Assembly (NCBI GenBank): GCA_030015575.1 | Contig: CM057337.1 | Location: 337,848,583 to 337,912,582 of the forward strand | Length of the DNA: 64,000 nt | DNA from: Agapanthus africanus | Taxonomy: Eukaryota; Streptophyta; Magnoliopsida; Asparagales; Amaryllidaceae | Direction of reading: 5' to 3' | In this document: positions 11,181 through 24,037 of the stretch, in pieces | Numbering within the stretch: position 1 is the first letter of the stretch | Layout: each line of letters opens with the position of its first letter | Position numbers and translations under genes: made by a program | The notes under the pieces: generated by a model | Databases searched by the model: none | What the model saw: only the letters and a program-made list of their open reading frames with translations | Told to the model about the DNA's origin: nothing

Positions 11181-12910
11181 TGCTAATCCTTGAAACCTAG
11201 ATGAGAGTAGAGATTATCAAGAAGAGGTTTTTCTCAAGCTCAAGTGTTTCTCAACACATGAAAGGGGAGAGCTTGAGGGAGAGGAAGAACAAGAGAGAGA
11301 AAGTGAATGATAGAATGAGAATAAAATGAACCATTCTCACATATATGTGTGAATTATTATAATTAGATAATTAGCTAGATAATTGTCATGGTTAATCAAG
11401 ACATGACCATTATCATTTCATTTATAATGCAAATTGCAAGGATCAAAGAGCATCTTCCAAATGAAATGATGATGGTCAAAGTGTAAAACTAGGTCAACAA
11501 GTCAAGGAGGTCAAATGGTCAACAACCATAACCATGCACAATTATTTAAACTAATATCAATTAACCATAATACACACATAAACATTAGGGTTAATAAAAT
11601 GACAATGGTCATTAACCCTAATCAAAGTCCTCTCCCTATGTCTCAAGCAACTGTGCATACGCACCCATATTCATGATCCGAGGAATACGAATACAATGAG
11701 AAAAAACCAATCCCAAATCATATACTAGGATCCGGCTTAAACCAAAGCCCGCTAGTATAAGCTGTCCGGACAGCAAACGTGCACAAGTGCACGGATGTGA
11801 ACGAACCCTGTCGCAAAACCATGCGACCTCTACTCATTTTGTCTGAAGGCGAATAGCTCTCTGTGTGGGACTCTAAAGACTCGACACTACGCTGGCAGTG
11901 GGTTTAAACACAGACCGCAAGCGGCACTAGCTGTACGTAACGGTCCCCAGGTAGATGTCGATAAGAAGACTGACGAGGTGAACCCCATCCGAGCTCCTAC
12001 TGAGCCTGTATGTGACAATCTCCGTACAGTCCGGTCTGTTCGTCTGATACATCGCATGGCGGGCCTAGGGGGCGGTGAACGTCAGTCCCCTAATAGCGGT
12101 ACAAGTCGTGTCGGAGTGTAGCCCAGAACACCCTGAGATAACAGTGGAAACCTACCAGTATATCTCGCTTGCCCTGGCCAGGGACTACTCGTGTAATGGC
12201 TCTCCTAGACACAGCGCGATGTCAACCCCCAATACCGGGAGAGACGAATCCTGTCTAACCGTCACTGCCTCCAAATGCTTCGGGACTGCACCCAAAAACT
12301 ACCTGTTTGCACGACTCCTTTGAGCCGTGGTAGGGTAGTAATCAAAGTGCAGTGGGAACACACTCGAGGCGAAGTGATAGTGTCAAGTCAACGGACTAAG
12401 CTATACTCATGTCACCTGGGAACTGATAACTGACGATAGGTATAATACCAACCAACAGTTCCCGACGAGTCCTGTCCAGTGTACTCGTAACCTAACGAGC
12501 ACCCGCATACTATCTCAAGTACGACGTACTGACGGCTGTGGGACAGACCGTCTCCCACGCTGGGATGAGAAGCGCATACGCTAGTCTACTCCGGAGTATC
12601 GATGCCCTGTCTCGATAGTCCAACGACTAGGGACCTGTATAAGGATGTGCTTATAGATCACCCAGCTCCCACGAGTGTGAGCGCCATCAAAATGCTGGTA
12701 ATCAAGCAAAGATCCTAAGGGCTCTACTAATATGTATATCAGCGATATGCTAAAAGAAACACATGCACATATTGATGTAGAGACAAACCAAGTAGCATAC
12801 TACCATTTCGAGCAAAATTGTATATACAACTGTGAATATCCCAAGCTTCCATCAAGTAATATACAAACTAGTATGATACAGTAATGGCCTCTAGGGCATA
12901 TACACTAACA
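11181..12910 (-). repeat. 5' LTR of element A, second part
   Basis: It continues the LTR broken at 789 and ends ...TACACTAACA, so the element-sense start is TGTTAGTGTATATGCCC. That is the same start as element C's 3' LTR at 63000. It contains CCCTGGCCAGGG at 12172-12183. Nothing in it resembles a gene. Confidence 0.88.
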
Positions 12911-14245
12911 CAGTGATCTCGAGCTAGGTATATCCAACCACCCGCTTCCCTTTCATCGCAGCGTTCGAAGTCCCCGCCTGCGATCCTATTAACACAAAAC
13001 ATAGCAAGTGCAACTCAGAATCGACCAATAATACATAGAATTACGTTTAAATCGACGCGCCGACTCCTACAACCTCTAAAGTGCTCGCTCAGCAGCTAAC
13101 GTGTGTATGGCGACACTACTAAACAAACTCACGTGCAGAAATCACGCGAAGCATAAAAACTGAGTCGGACACCGTATCGGATATCGTAACGCGCGTCGTC
13201 AAAACACTAAAACTAGCAAACTGCTCCCAGATTTTATCCACTGTCACAACTTAAAAATCTAGCAGTACCAAATACTCTAAAACCACTGCAGACAGCAACC
13301 CATAAAATTACAACTTCCCAGGCCACCGTACGGCTGAGCTCGCCAGAAAAGTCCTTCATATCGCCGGCTAAAACCGATGGGATCGGGTCAGGATTTCAGG
13401 TGAACACTTAGGGTCTCTAACACTACACTACTACACTGCTAGTTTTCGCAATGAACACTCGTGGTCACATCAGATCACAGACATCCAAAAAGACACTAAA
13501 AAATATGATATTGCACTAAAACTATATCTTTATCGTTCTAAACTGAAACTACAAAGCAACACAACAATAATAAACTCCTAATTAACAGTTTAGAGTCACC
13601 ACCTTCCCAAACTTGCCCAAAACCCTAGCTTTCCATGCTCCAAGTGATCCTAGTGGCTTAACATGGCTTGGTGAAGGGTTTAAGTGAAGTTTAGTGGAGA
13701 TTTGGTGTAGGTTTGTAAGGGTTGGGTTAGGGTTTCAGTTGAGGGATAAGAGAGTGAGTGAGGTGAAGGAAAAATAAGAGATGGAGAAAACAAATGAGAG
13801 TGAGAGTGTGGGAATAAGGGTGTATGCATGAGGGTAAGAGGTTTGGAAATGAGGGGTGAGTTTAGAGAGCCATGCCCCTCTTTTTCCTCATTAAATGCAT
13901 GGCATGCTTTCCATGCCTCATGATGCCCTCTCTCTCTCTCTCTCTTCCTCTCTCTCAAGTCAACCAAATAAAAAACCATTTTTATTTATAATTTGAAAAC
14001 TAATTAATTTAATTAATTACATATTACACTTAATAGAATGGGGTTAGATGTCATGGCTACTTAAGCATGGTTTAACCCCCAAATTAACCCTAGGTTAACA
14101 AGCACATGTGTGTGCAAGCCCGTAATAAATATTAATAAAATATTAATTAATTTTGATAAAATATTTGAAAACTATTTTGGTAAACTTTTTACTAAAAAAC
14201 CGCATTATCACTTAATTAACACTAATCGCATTCTAAGGTGTTACA
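12911..14245 (-). repeat. 3' LTR of chromovirus F (incomplete at left)
   Basis: The plus-strand end ...ggtgttaca gives an LTR start TGTAACACC, directly beside the polypurine tract. The left end is cut by the LTR of element A. It contains a CT-repeat run near 13929-13945 and A/T-rich sequence near 13975-14160. The ORF at 13680-13979 is low complexity and not considered a gene. Confidence 0.75.
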
Positions 14246-14262
14246 ATCTTCCCCCCTTAAAG
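14246..14262 (-). other. Polypurine tract of F
   Basis: atcttccccccttaaag reads CTTTAAGGGGGGAAGAT in element sense, directly before the LTR start TGTAACACC. This is typical of plant chromoviruses. Confidence 0.85.
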
Positions 14263-14286
14263 AAATATGTCCCCGAATTTAAAAAT

Positions 14287-16855
14287 CTAGGTGGAGAGAT
14301 CCTTAATGTTATTAGTGCTTATGCACCACAGATAGGTCTTGATGACGCTAGTAAGCATCTATTCTGGGAGGATTTAGACGAGGTGGTGCAAAGTATACCT
14401 AGTGGAGAGAAATTATTTATTGGTAGTGATCTTAATGGACATGTAGGTACTAGTCGTAGTGGGTTTGATACTATCCATGGAGGTTTTGGTTTCGGACAAA
14501 GGAATGAAGTAGGTGACTTGATTCAAGATTTTGCCTTATCTTATGACTTGATCTTACCAAACACCTGGTTTAGGAAAAGAGTGTTCCACCTTATCACTTT
14601 TAGGAGCGGATCAAGTGCTAGTCAAATAGACTTTTTTTTGACGAGAAGAATAGATAGAGGTTGTTGTATCGACTGTAAGGTAGTGCCATGTGAGAGTGTA
14701 ACCACTCAAAATAGACTTTTAGTTCTAGATTTTCGATTTAGAAGAGAACCTAGGAAGATTAGACGTAAGGTAGAGCCTAGAATTAAATGGTGGCGATTGA
14801 AAGAAGGTAACCAAAAGGCTTTTATAGATCGTGTAGTCCTAGAAGTGGATTGGCAGTCGGAAGATGATCCAGACAAAACATGGAACAAAATGGCTAGTTG
14901 TATCAAGAAAGTAGCTAGAGATCTACTTGGTGAGTCGAGAGTTGGTGCTCCACCATCTAAGGACGTATCATGGTGGAATGAAGATGTAAAGGCTGCTATT
15001 AAAATTAAAAGGGATTCTTATAAAGATTTGAAGAAAAGTAGAGATGTGGAGAGATTTGAGAAGTACAAAATGGCTAAAAAGAAAGTTAAGAAAGCTGTTC
15101 GGGAAGATAAATCTAAGGTCTACAAGGAGGTGTACGAGAAATTAGACACTAAAGAGGCTGCAAATGATATATACCGGATTGCTCGGATGCGGGAAAGGAA
15201 GACTAGAGACTTATGTGCGGTGAAGTGTGTCAAAAATGAAAATCAGAAGGTTTTAGTTCGAGATGAGGATATCAAGGAAAGATGGAAAGATTATTTTGAC
15301 AAATTGTTCAATGAGAACTTTACTAAGAATTTGGATGGACTTGTCATTCAATCTCAAGATATAAACCGTGATTTCATGCGTAAAATAAGACTACCTGAGG
15401 TTAAAGAAGCTTTGAACAGAATGAGTTTAAGAAAAGCGGTTGGCCCTGACGGGATTCCTATCGAGATTTGGAGATGCTTAGGAGAAATAGGCGTTAAATG
15501 GCTTACAGATCTGTTTAATAAGATTTGGCAGACAAAAAAGATGCCAAATGAATGGAGGAAAAGTATCCTTGTACCTATCTACAAGAACAAGGGTGACATT
15601 CAAAGTTGCTCAAACTACCGGGGAATAAAACTTATGTGTCACACCATGAAACTTTGGGAGAGAGTGATTGAACACAGGCTAAGGAAGGATATTAAGATAA
15701 CTGAAAACTAGTTTGGGTTCATTCCTGGACGATCAATGACAGAGGCTATTCATTTACTTCGTCAACTTGTCGAGCGTTTTCGAGAGAAGAGAAGAGATTT
15801 GCATATGATATTTATTGATTTAGAAAAAGCGTACGACAAGGTACCTAGAGAGGTATTATGGGGGACAATGATGAAGAAGGTGGTCCCCGTCAAGTATATT
15901 GACATAATCAAGGATATGTACGATGGAGTAGTGGCAAATATCAGAACTTGCGGCGGCTTAACGAGTGATTTTCCGATTACTATTGGTTTACATCAAGGAT
16001 CTGCATTAAGTCCATTCCTGTTTACCATCGTGATGGATGAGCTTACTAGAACTATCCAAGATGAGATACCTTGGTGTATGCTATTTGCTGATGATATTGT
16101 TCTAGTAAATGAGACGAAAGCAGGGGTTAATGCCAAATTGGAATTATGGAGGCAAACATTGGAATCTCGGGGATTCAGATTGAGCAGGTCCAAGACAGCA
16201 TATATGCATTTCAAATTTAGTAATCAGAGAAGTCAAAACCATATTGGTATAACATTGGAAGGGCAAGAGATATCACCGAGCGACCAGTTTAGATATCTAG
16301 GTTCCATCATCCAAAAGAATAGGGGATCGATAGTGATATTAATCAAAGGATCCAAGCTGGTTGGTTGAAATGGAGGAGTGCAACAGGGATTTTGTGTGAT
16401 CGTAACTTTCCGTTAAAATTGAAAGGGAAGTTTTATCGGAGCGCTATTCGGCCTGCCTTATTATATGGTACAGAATGCTGGGCTCCTAAGAAGCATCATA
16501 CACAGAAGATGCACGTAGCGGAGATGCGCATACTTCGTTGGATGTGCGGTAACACTAGAAAAGATAAGGTGCGAAATGAGGATATTCGTACAAAAGTTGG
16601 TGTCGCACCTGTGGAGGAGAAGATGCGGGAAAACCGGCTAAGATGGTTTGGTTATGTACAACGCAGACCTATGGAAGCACCGGTCCGATGAATAAATACT
16701 CTCGATATGGGCAATGGTAAAAGGGCAAAAGGGAGACCGAAGAAAACATGGATGGAAGTGATACGAAACGATATGGTTGCCAAAGAACTCAATGAAAGTA
16801 TATTGTTCGATAGGAGTGAGTGGAAGCAGAGGATTCATGTGCTGGACCCGGCGTG
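14287..16855 (+). pseudogene. RTE LINE endonuclease-reverse transcriptase remnant
   Basis: The C-terminal half of an APE-type endonuclease comes first (ISAYAPQ, GSDLNGHVG, SQIDFFLTRR). The usual catalytic His of the TTQHR motif is Asn here (TTQNRLLVLDF). Then comes a complete-looking reverse transcriptase: VGPDGIPIE, IFIDLEKAYD, GLHQGSALSPFLF and the catalytic FADD near 16084. The C-terminal domain ends in LDPA and a stop. Breaks are a TAG at 15709-15711 where the family has Gln, a one-base loss near 16320-16330 that shifts the frame, and a TGA at 16689-16691 where Arg is expected. The open frame can be read back to 14110, but that part is F's LTR, not LINE. Confidence 0.87.
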
Positions 16856-16911
16856 ATTCTCATGTTGGTTCATGTAGCCTACCCCATATGCTTGGGATAA
16901 AATGCTCAGTT

Positions 16912-16926
16912 GTTGTTGTTATTGTA
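16912..16926 (+). repeat. LINE 3' tail, TTG repeats
   Basis: ttgttgttgttattg follows the LINE 3' untranslated sequence. Chromovirus coding sequence starts immediately after it. Confidence 0.75.
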
Positions 16927-19900
16927 CTATGCGTACCTTCAAAGAGATGAGGGAATTTCTTCCGCATCTCGCTCTCGGCCTCCTAAGTGACCTCTTCATT
17001 ATTCGGGCTACGCCAAAGAACTTTCACAGATGGCAAGACCTTTGACCGAAGTTTCTTCAGTTGCCGATCCAATATCACTACTGGCTGCTCGGTGAACGAA
17101 AGATCGCACTCTAGCTGAACGGTCTGGTGCTGAATCATGTGAGAAGGGTCATGAAGGTATCTGCGAAGCATCGACACATGGAATATGGGGTGAACATCCG
17201 GAAAGCTAAGTGGAAGTGCCAAACGATAGGCAACGGTACCAACTCGCTCAAGGATCTCAAAAGGACCTACAAATATGGGGCTAAGCTTCCTTTCTTCCCA
17301 AATCTCATCATGCCCTTCATCGGAGAAATCCATAGGAATACATGATCCCCCACTACGAACTCGAGCCTGCGACGACGACGGTCGGCATAAGACTTCTTTC
17401 TGCACCGGGCTGCTCTCATCTTATCCTAAATCAACTGAATTTTCTCCGTAGTATCTTGAACTAGCTAAAGTCCCAAAATCCTGCTCTCGCGAAGTTCGGT
17501 CCAACAGACTGGCGATCGACACTTTCTACCATACAAAGCCTCAAAAGGAGCCATCTGAATCATCTCCTGATAACTGTTATTGTAGGAGAACTCTATCAAT
17601 GGCAAGTGACGATCCCAACTGCCACTAAAATCAAGCACGCATGCACGAAGAATATCCTCCAGAGTCTGTATAGTCCGCTCTGATTGACCATCGGTCTGTG
17701 GATGGAAAGTGGTGCTAAAGCTCAAACGGGCACCCAAGGCTTCCTGAAGCTTCTGCCAAAGATGGCTAGTGAACTGGATGCCCCTATCGGATACAATGCA
17801 TGAAGGAACTCCGTACAAACGCACAATCTCATCAATGTACAACTGAGCATACTGAGCATAACCGAAAGTGGTCTTCACTGGAAGGAAGTGAGCCGCTTTC
17901 ATCAACCGGTCAACAATCACCCAAATGGAGTCATACCCTCGACTAGACCTGGGTAGACCTCCAATGAAGTCCATAGAAATCTTCTCCCATTTCAACTCCG
18001 GAATGGGTAATGGCTGCAACTCTCCTGTCGGTCTCTGATGCTCAGCCTTGACTTGCTGACAAGTCAGGCACCTCAAAACAAATCCGAAACATCACTCTTC
18101 ATCACTGCCCACCAGTAGATATCTCTTAAGCGACGGTACATCTTGGTGGAACCCGGGTGAACACTAAAAGCTGACTGATGTGCCTGCTCTATGATCTCGT
18201 GTCTCAATCCATCTATATCAGGTACACACAAACGAGTCCCAAAATGTAGCACATCCTGGTCATCAATCTCAAACTCCGAATCTCGACCCTGCCGAACATG
18301 CTCCAGAATCTCAGACAAACGGGCATCGGCGGGTTGTGCCTCACGAATATGGTCAAGTCGAAGTGGACGGGCGAGGAAATGAGCAAGCTGTCCCCCAGTG
18401 GAAGTGAACTCAAATTGTACTCTACTGTCGCACAAGATCTATCAATCTGCAGAAGACTGTATCTGAACTGCGCTCAACTAGGACAAGCTACCCCCGGGCC
18501 TACGACTCAAAGCATCGGCTACCACATTCGCTTTGCCCGGGTGATAAAGGATCTCACAATCATAATCCTTCACAAGCTCCATCCAACGGCGCTGCCTCAA
18601 ATTCAGATCCCGCTGCTGGAAGATGTACTTTAAGCTCTGGTGGTCTATGAAAATCTGACACGACTCTCCGTACAAGTTGTGTCTCTAAATCTTATGCGCA
18701 AAGACCACCGCGGCCATCTCAAGATCATGAGTGGGATAATTCTGCTCGTGCTTCTTAAACTGCTGGGAAGCATAAGCGATAACTCTATCATGCTACATCA
18801 ATACACAACCGAGCCCCACTCGCGAAGCATCACACTTAAGGACAAAGCCGCCCAATCCAGAAGGCAAAGATAAAACTGGTGCAGTCGTAAATCGAGCCTT
18901 CAACTGCTGAAAACTCTGCTCGCTTGCCTCGGTCCAAAGAAAAAGAACTCCCTTCCTGGTCAGTCCGGTCAGCGGTGCAGCGATACTCGAGAAGTCCTGC
19001 ACGAAACGGCGGTAGTAACCAGCTAAGCCCAAAAAGCTGTGGACCTCGGTCACTGATACAAATCTGGGCCAAAGCTGTACGGCCTCAAACTTCCTCGGGT
19101 CCACACGAATACCGGCTCCCGTAACCACATGACCTAGGAAGTCAACACTATCAAGCTAGAAGGCACACTTAGAGCATTTAGCAAACAGCTAGTGCACTCT
19201 CAATGTCTGCAAAGCAATCCTCAAGTGCTGCTCATGCTCCTCACGACTCTTGGAATAAACCAGAATGTCATCAATAAACACAATAATAAACTGGTCGAGG
19301 AACGGCCTGAAAATCCGGTTCATCAAATCCATGAACGCAGCTAGGGCATTGGTGAGTCTGAACGACATCACCAAAAACTCATAATTCCCGTAGCGCGTAC
19401 AAAAAGCAGTCTTCGGAACGTGATCATTCCGAACCCGCAACTGATGAAAACCTGATCTCAAATCAATCTTAGAAAAATGTCCTGCACCCTGGAACTGATC
19501 AAACAAATCGTCAATGCGAGGTAAAGGATACATATTCTGCACCGTAACTCGGTTCAATTGATGATAATCAATGCACAACCTTAAACTGCCGTCCTTCTTC
19601 TTGACGGAAAGAACAGGAGCTCCCCAAGACGAAACACTCAGATGTATAAGTCCCCTATCAAGCAACTCTTGCAGCTGATCCTTAAGCTCCTTAAGCTCCG
19701 CCGGGGGCATCCGATAAGGCAGTATAGAAATAGGCCCCGTGCCGGGGATCAGATCAATATAAAACTCAATCTCACGCTCTGGCGGCAATCCAGGCAACTC
19801 ATCGGGAAAAACGTCAGGAAACTCTCGCACGATAGGAACCCGGTCCAACGAATCTATTGTGGCTCCGGTATCATGAATAAAAGCTAAGAATCCCCGACAT

Positions 19901-20370
19901 CCTCTCCTCAAAAGCCGACTAGCGCAAAGGGCTGAGATCAAACTGTGAGGGGCGGCACCACGGTTCCCCTGCACAACAAGAACTGACTCACCGGGAAAAC
20001 AAAACCTAACTGTCTTCTCGAGGCAGTCAACAGATGCGTAGCATGTCACTAACCAGTCTATACCCAGGAGTACGTCGAAGTCCAACATCTCAAGAAGGAT
20101 CTAGTCGATGGGCAACTCTCTATCTTTTATCCAAACGGCACACGACCGAAACACGTGTCGCGCAACAAACAAATCGCCAATAGGAGTGGTCACAACAAGC
20201 GGCTGATCTAGCAAACATGACTCTCGGCCCAACCTCGGCACGAAGTGTGTAGAAACATACGAGTGCGTAGATCCTGGATCAAACAACACGTGTGCATCAA
20301 AAGAACATACTGAAAGAGTACCTAAAACCACTGCATTGGACGCCTGCGCGTCCTGATGAGTCAAAGCAAA
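16927..20370 (-). pseudogene. Chromovirus F pol: protease, RT, RNase H, integrase, chromodomain
   Basis: The protease comes first (FDPGSTHSYVS, near 20270), then RT with [10 protein letters not shown] (FIDD catalytic motif, near 19270) and [12 protein letters not shown]. RNase H follows, with FVLKCDAS near 18820 and ending [12 protein letters not shown]. The integrase has an HHCC-type N-terminus, [22 protein letters not shown] core, [10 protein letters not shown] and [11 protein letters not shown] (core Asp, Asp and Glu present). A chromodomain of form [12 protein letters not shown]...VKVLW...EEVT ends it. The frame is continuous from gag down to 18073 apart from stops, with frameshifts near 18075 and near 17410-17465. 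A TAG at 16983-16985 replaces the conserved Trp of the chromodomain. The RT motif usually read MPFGLTNAPAAF is [11 protein letters not shown], and all three changes fit G:C to A:T mutation. It is not functional. Confidence 0.85.
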
Positions 20371-21610
20371 AACCCGTGCCTACCCTCTACCGGCAACTGG
20401 TTGTCCTCTGCCTCTGTCACCCCATCCTCTATGAACAAACCCTCCACAACTATGACCTTTCTGAGCATAAGTCTGACGTGGAGCTACAGCAGGCGCAAGG
20501 GGCAACGCTCTCTGAGGTAGAGAAGGTGGTAAGGTAACATGTGGTACGGCTGCCTCTCTCTGGCATATCACGGTACAATCCCTAATGAGGTGATGTAGAC
20601 TGCCACACCCAAATCACCCATACGACGACTGCTGACCCTCCTAGGGATAAGAGCTGAATAACTGGCCTCGTCCCACGTCTCTGCTACTCCCTGTACCTAA
20701 ACGAAATCTTCCGCAGCATCTAAACATCTGTCTCCGGGATGATATACCAGTACGAACCCTCTTCGGTTCCGGAACGACTGACGTCTCGGAAAGACGCTCC
20801 TCGACTAAAAGGGCTGCATCCACTGCTGCTGCATATGTATCACAATGCTGGGCGCTAATGGCGAGGAACAACTAAGTAAGCAAGCCTTGAACAAACCTCT
20901 TGACCTACATCTCCTCAGTGTCCACCAAATACGGAGCATACACAGATAGCTCGGTAAACTTCACATCGTACTCTGCCACCGTCATACCCGGAGTCTGGCA
21001 TAACCACTCGAAACTGCGCGCTCGAGCATCCCTGACGCTCTGCGGAAGAAAACGGGCAAGAAACACCGTCACGAACTCAGCCCAGGTCATAGGAGAAAGA
21101 CAAGCGGCTCTGCCCCTCTCTAAAGACCCGCACCACTTCTGAGCGAGACCTTCCGACGAAAACTCGCAAACTCTACCCATCTCGCATCGGAGCATCTCAG
21201 CGAACGACATATCCTAGCCATCCGATCAATAAATGACTGCGGATCCTCCGCTGCATCAGTGCCGGTGAAACCGGACGCTTCAGCCTCATGAACTCAGATA
21301 ACGATACATTGATAACCTCTGAAGCTATAGGTACAACTACCTGAACCGTAGGCACCATCACGGTCCCCGTAGAAGGTGGGACAACCTCCTGTCGCTGCGC
21401 TCTACTGGCCTCGACTGATGATCCCATCATCTAGCGCAAATCCTGCATACCAGCCTCTAACCTAGTAATACGATCAAGCGAAAGTGGATCAATCTACTCC
21501 TGAACAATGGGCGTACCGCCCTAGTCAGTCCTCATCTCAGACGAGCCAACTCTGACCTCGGCCCTCACGGCCGCTCTCTGCACCCTCGTAGTCTTCGGCG
21601 GCAAAATGGC
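20371..21610 (-). pseudogene. Chromovirus F gag
   Basis: The capsid-type retrotransposon gag segment is seen at 20905-21210 (WAEFVTVFLARFLPQSVRDARARSFEWL...MTVAEYDVKFTELSVYAP), followed by a basic linker and a zinc-knuckle region near 20560-20640 that has lost its clean CCHC pattern. The N-terminal part lies at 21197-21610. In-frame stops near 20380, 20640 and 20880 and a frameshift near 21200 break it. Gag and pol share one frame, as is usual in chromoviruses. The probable start near 21605 no longer has an ATG (ATT beside CCGCCG codons). Confidence 0.8.
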
Positions 21611-21660
21611 TGGAAATGAAAACAGGGTTCGATAAGAATACGGAATCGAATCACAAGGAT

Positions 21661-23839
21661 TGTTAGTTATATATATGCCCTAGAGGCCATTATTGTACAT
21701 ATGATGTATATTATAGTGGATGCATGGATATATATAGAGAGGACTTTATTGCTCGTCATGATAGTATGCTATTTGGTTTCACTTTATCTTAACATGTTGA
21801 CTTGTATTAGTTTACTGTCTTGTTCTCACATGTTGATAAAGCCCTTAAGATATGTACTCGAATACTGGGACTATGATGAGATCATACTAGTAGGGCCAGG
21901 GTAGTCGACGAGTACATCCTATAACTGTTCCTAGTCGAGGGTGTGTCGAGACAGGGCATCGATACACCAGAGTAGACTAGCGTATACGCATCTTAACCCA
22001 TATAATGGACGATGGATGATTCCATATCCATCGGTGTTTGACATCAAAGATGGTGTACGGGTGCTCAGTGGAGACTGGGTACACTGGACGGACTCACCGA
22101 GAACTCCCAGATGGTATTATACCTCACGTCAGATGGCAGTTCTCTGGTGACACTGGTACAGGGTAGTCTGTAGACCCGAGATCGTCATAGAGTCTTGTGT
22201 GATTCCCACCGTGCTTTGATTTCTAGCTTACCACGTCCAAGGGGGAGTGCAAAACGGTGGCTTTTGGGTACAATCCCGAATCACATGGAGGCAATGAGCG
22301 ATAGGAAGGGATTCGTCTCTCCCGGTATAGAGAGTTGATGTTGTGCTGTGTTCGATTGGATATAACTGGAAGTCCCTGGCCAGGGCAGATATTGAGTACT
22401 ACTGGTAAGTGTTATCAGTAGGTTCTCGACCTTTTATGAGCCTAACATCGACACGACTTATCGGTTACTGGGGTCTGACGTATACCACCCCTAGACTACA
22501 TATGCAACATATCAGACGAAGTGACCGGACTGTACGGGAGTGTTACTGATTGAATTCATAGGAGAATGTACAGGCTTGCTTGTTGATCTTCTGATCGTTC
22601 AATACCTGGGTGGCTGTTACGTTTAGCTGACCGCTTGCAGCTTGTGGGTGTTTGATATGATCATCACCTACTGCCGGCGTATTGACGATTCTTTAGAGTC
22701 CTACACAAAGATTTCTTGACTCAGGCAAAACAGAGTAGGAGCACATATGTGATATGTGCGGGACCGGGAATAATATGATATAAGATACCGTATTCTATTC
22801 TCGCGATATTTGATATCAGCCGGGTCATCGGATCAAGTGTTGATTCGATGTATCGGTACATGAAATATTAGTCGGTTATATACGATATAGCCGGATTGTC
22901 GGATCTAGTATTGATTCGATAATTTAATGTATAATTATATATGTGATATATTACATTACATTATCTAATATTGGCTCGCTTTATTATTTCATTTTCTCAC
23001 CGGATAATACATTGATATATATGCGATATATGTTAATTGTATTATTTTCTTTTGTTACAAAAATATATTATATATGTGATATATAATATTGTAACATGTT
23101 ATGATTACAAATGCAACATGATTAATGGAGATTAAAGATGGTTAGGGTTTGATTTGGGTTAATTTTTTCTAGAAGCTTCTAGAAGCTTTTATTTTGTTTC
23201 TTGCAAAGATATTTGAGTTGATATTTTGCTTGATATTTTCTAATCCAACCCAAACCCTTCACCCTAGGTTAAATCTCTACATGAGTTAAAGTAACTCAAG
23301 GGTTGTATTTGTAACCATAGGTTTTATTCATTGTTCTTCACAAAAGGAATCATTCTTCTTCTTCTTCCTTGAGCTCACAAAAGCTTTCTAGGTTTTTATT
23401 TTGTGATGGATTAGTGTGATAATTTGATATTAAAAGAGAGCATAAATCCTACTTCATCATCCTCATCTAATCTAGCCAATTAGATTAGGGTGTTCACCTC
23501 ATTAGTGAGTGAGAGCTTGAGTTAAAGAAACCTCAAGGTAGATCATCTTTGAAAAGGAAGACTACAAGCAAGCATAGATCATTCGGGTTGTGGAGCCTCT
23601 CTTGAGTCCGGGAGATCATGGATCGCGGAAAAGGGACTTCTACTCGGAGCTTATGAAGCGAAAGAGCGGACTACAAAGGTTGTAATCTCTCTCTCTTAGT
23701 TGTAAAGATGTTTACTTGCATGTTTAACCCTAATAATCTAGCAAAGATCCTCGCTTTGGGTTGTTCGGCATGTCTAAATATTAAATCAGGCATGGTTGAT
23801 GCCTTATAGACCCTTGTATGAGTGCCTAGTAACCCTACA
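21661..23839 (+). repeat. 5' LTR of B
   Basis: TGTTAGTTATATATATGCCC...AACCCTACA. It shows the LTR stem-loop with arms GAGAACTCCC (22099-22108) and GGCAGTTCTC (22135-22144), and the palindrome CCCTGGCCAGGG (22374-22385). The small ORF 21941-22150 is conserved only as DNA and is not called a gene. Confidence 0.93.
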
Positions 23840-23840
23840 G

Positions 23841-23853
23841 TGGTATCAGAGCC
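23841..23853 (+). other. Primer binding site of B
   Basis: TGGTATCAGAGCC, complementary to initiator tRNA-Met, one base after the LTR. Confidence 0.93.
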
Positions 23854-24037
23854 TAGCTAGAGCATTAGACGACGTGTATACGAAGTTAAAAGTCCGATCG
23901 AACCCCGAAACGTCGAAATAGACCCCCTCTCTGGAAATTTTTTTAAAATGTGATTTTTTCTGCATTAAAAATACTCAAAAAAATCAGCAGGGAATTCTAA
24001 GGATTACAGTGAAACACGAGCCCCCAATACCATCAAA

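Larger units (their letters stand above)
14287..16926 (+). mobile_element. RTE-type LINE, 5'-truncated, inserted in F
   Basis: The sequence enters mid-endonuclease at about 14287, right after F's 3' untranslated sequence, and leaves through a TTG-rich tail into F's coding sequence. 5' truncation and a short microsatellite tail instead of poly-A are typical of plant RTE elements. Its length is about 2.6 kb. I could not define a target duplication. Confidence 0.88.
12911..21660 (-). mobile_element. Ty3/gypsy chromovirus F (Del/Tekay-like), truncated and decayed
   Basis: In element sense the order is gag, protease, RT, RNase H, integrase, chromodomain, polypurine tract and 3' LTR, which is the chromovirus layout. 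The gag start region stops dead at 21660, where element B's LTR begins, so the 5' LTR, primer site and leader are absent. The outer end of the 3' LTR is cut by element A at 12910. A LINE is inserted in its 3' untranslated part. Many stops and at least three frameshifts make it the most decayed and probably oldest element here. Confidence 0.85.

Noticed and set aside
13680..13979. 99-codon minus-strand ORF with Arg/Glu repeats
   Set aside because: It is produced by a CT microsatellite inside F's LTR; low complexity.
21941..22150. ~69-codon ORF (also 2541-2750, 10696-10905, 40712-40921) conserved in sense within B/E1-type LTRs
   Set aside because: Conservation is equal at DNA level and the frame overlaps the conserved LTR stem-loop. 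There is no start context or family match, and the copies are LTR pairs, so only two independent samples exist.
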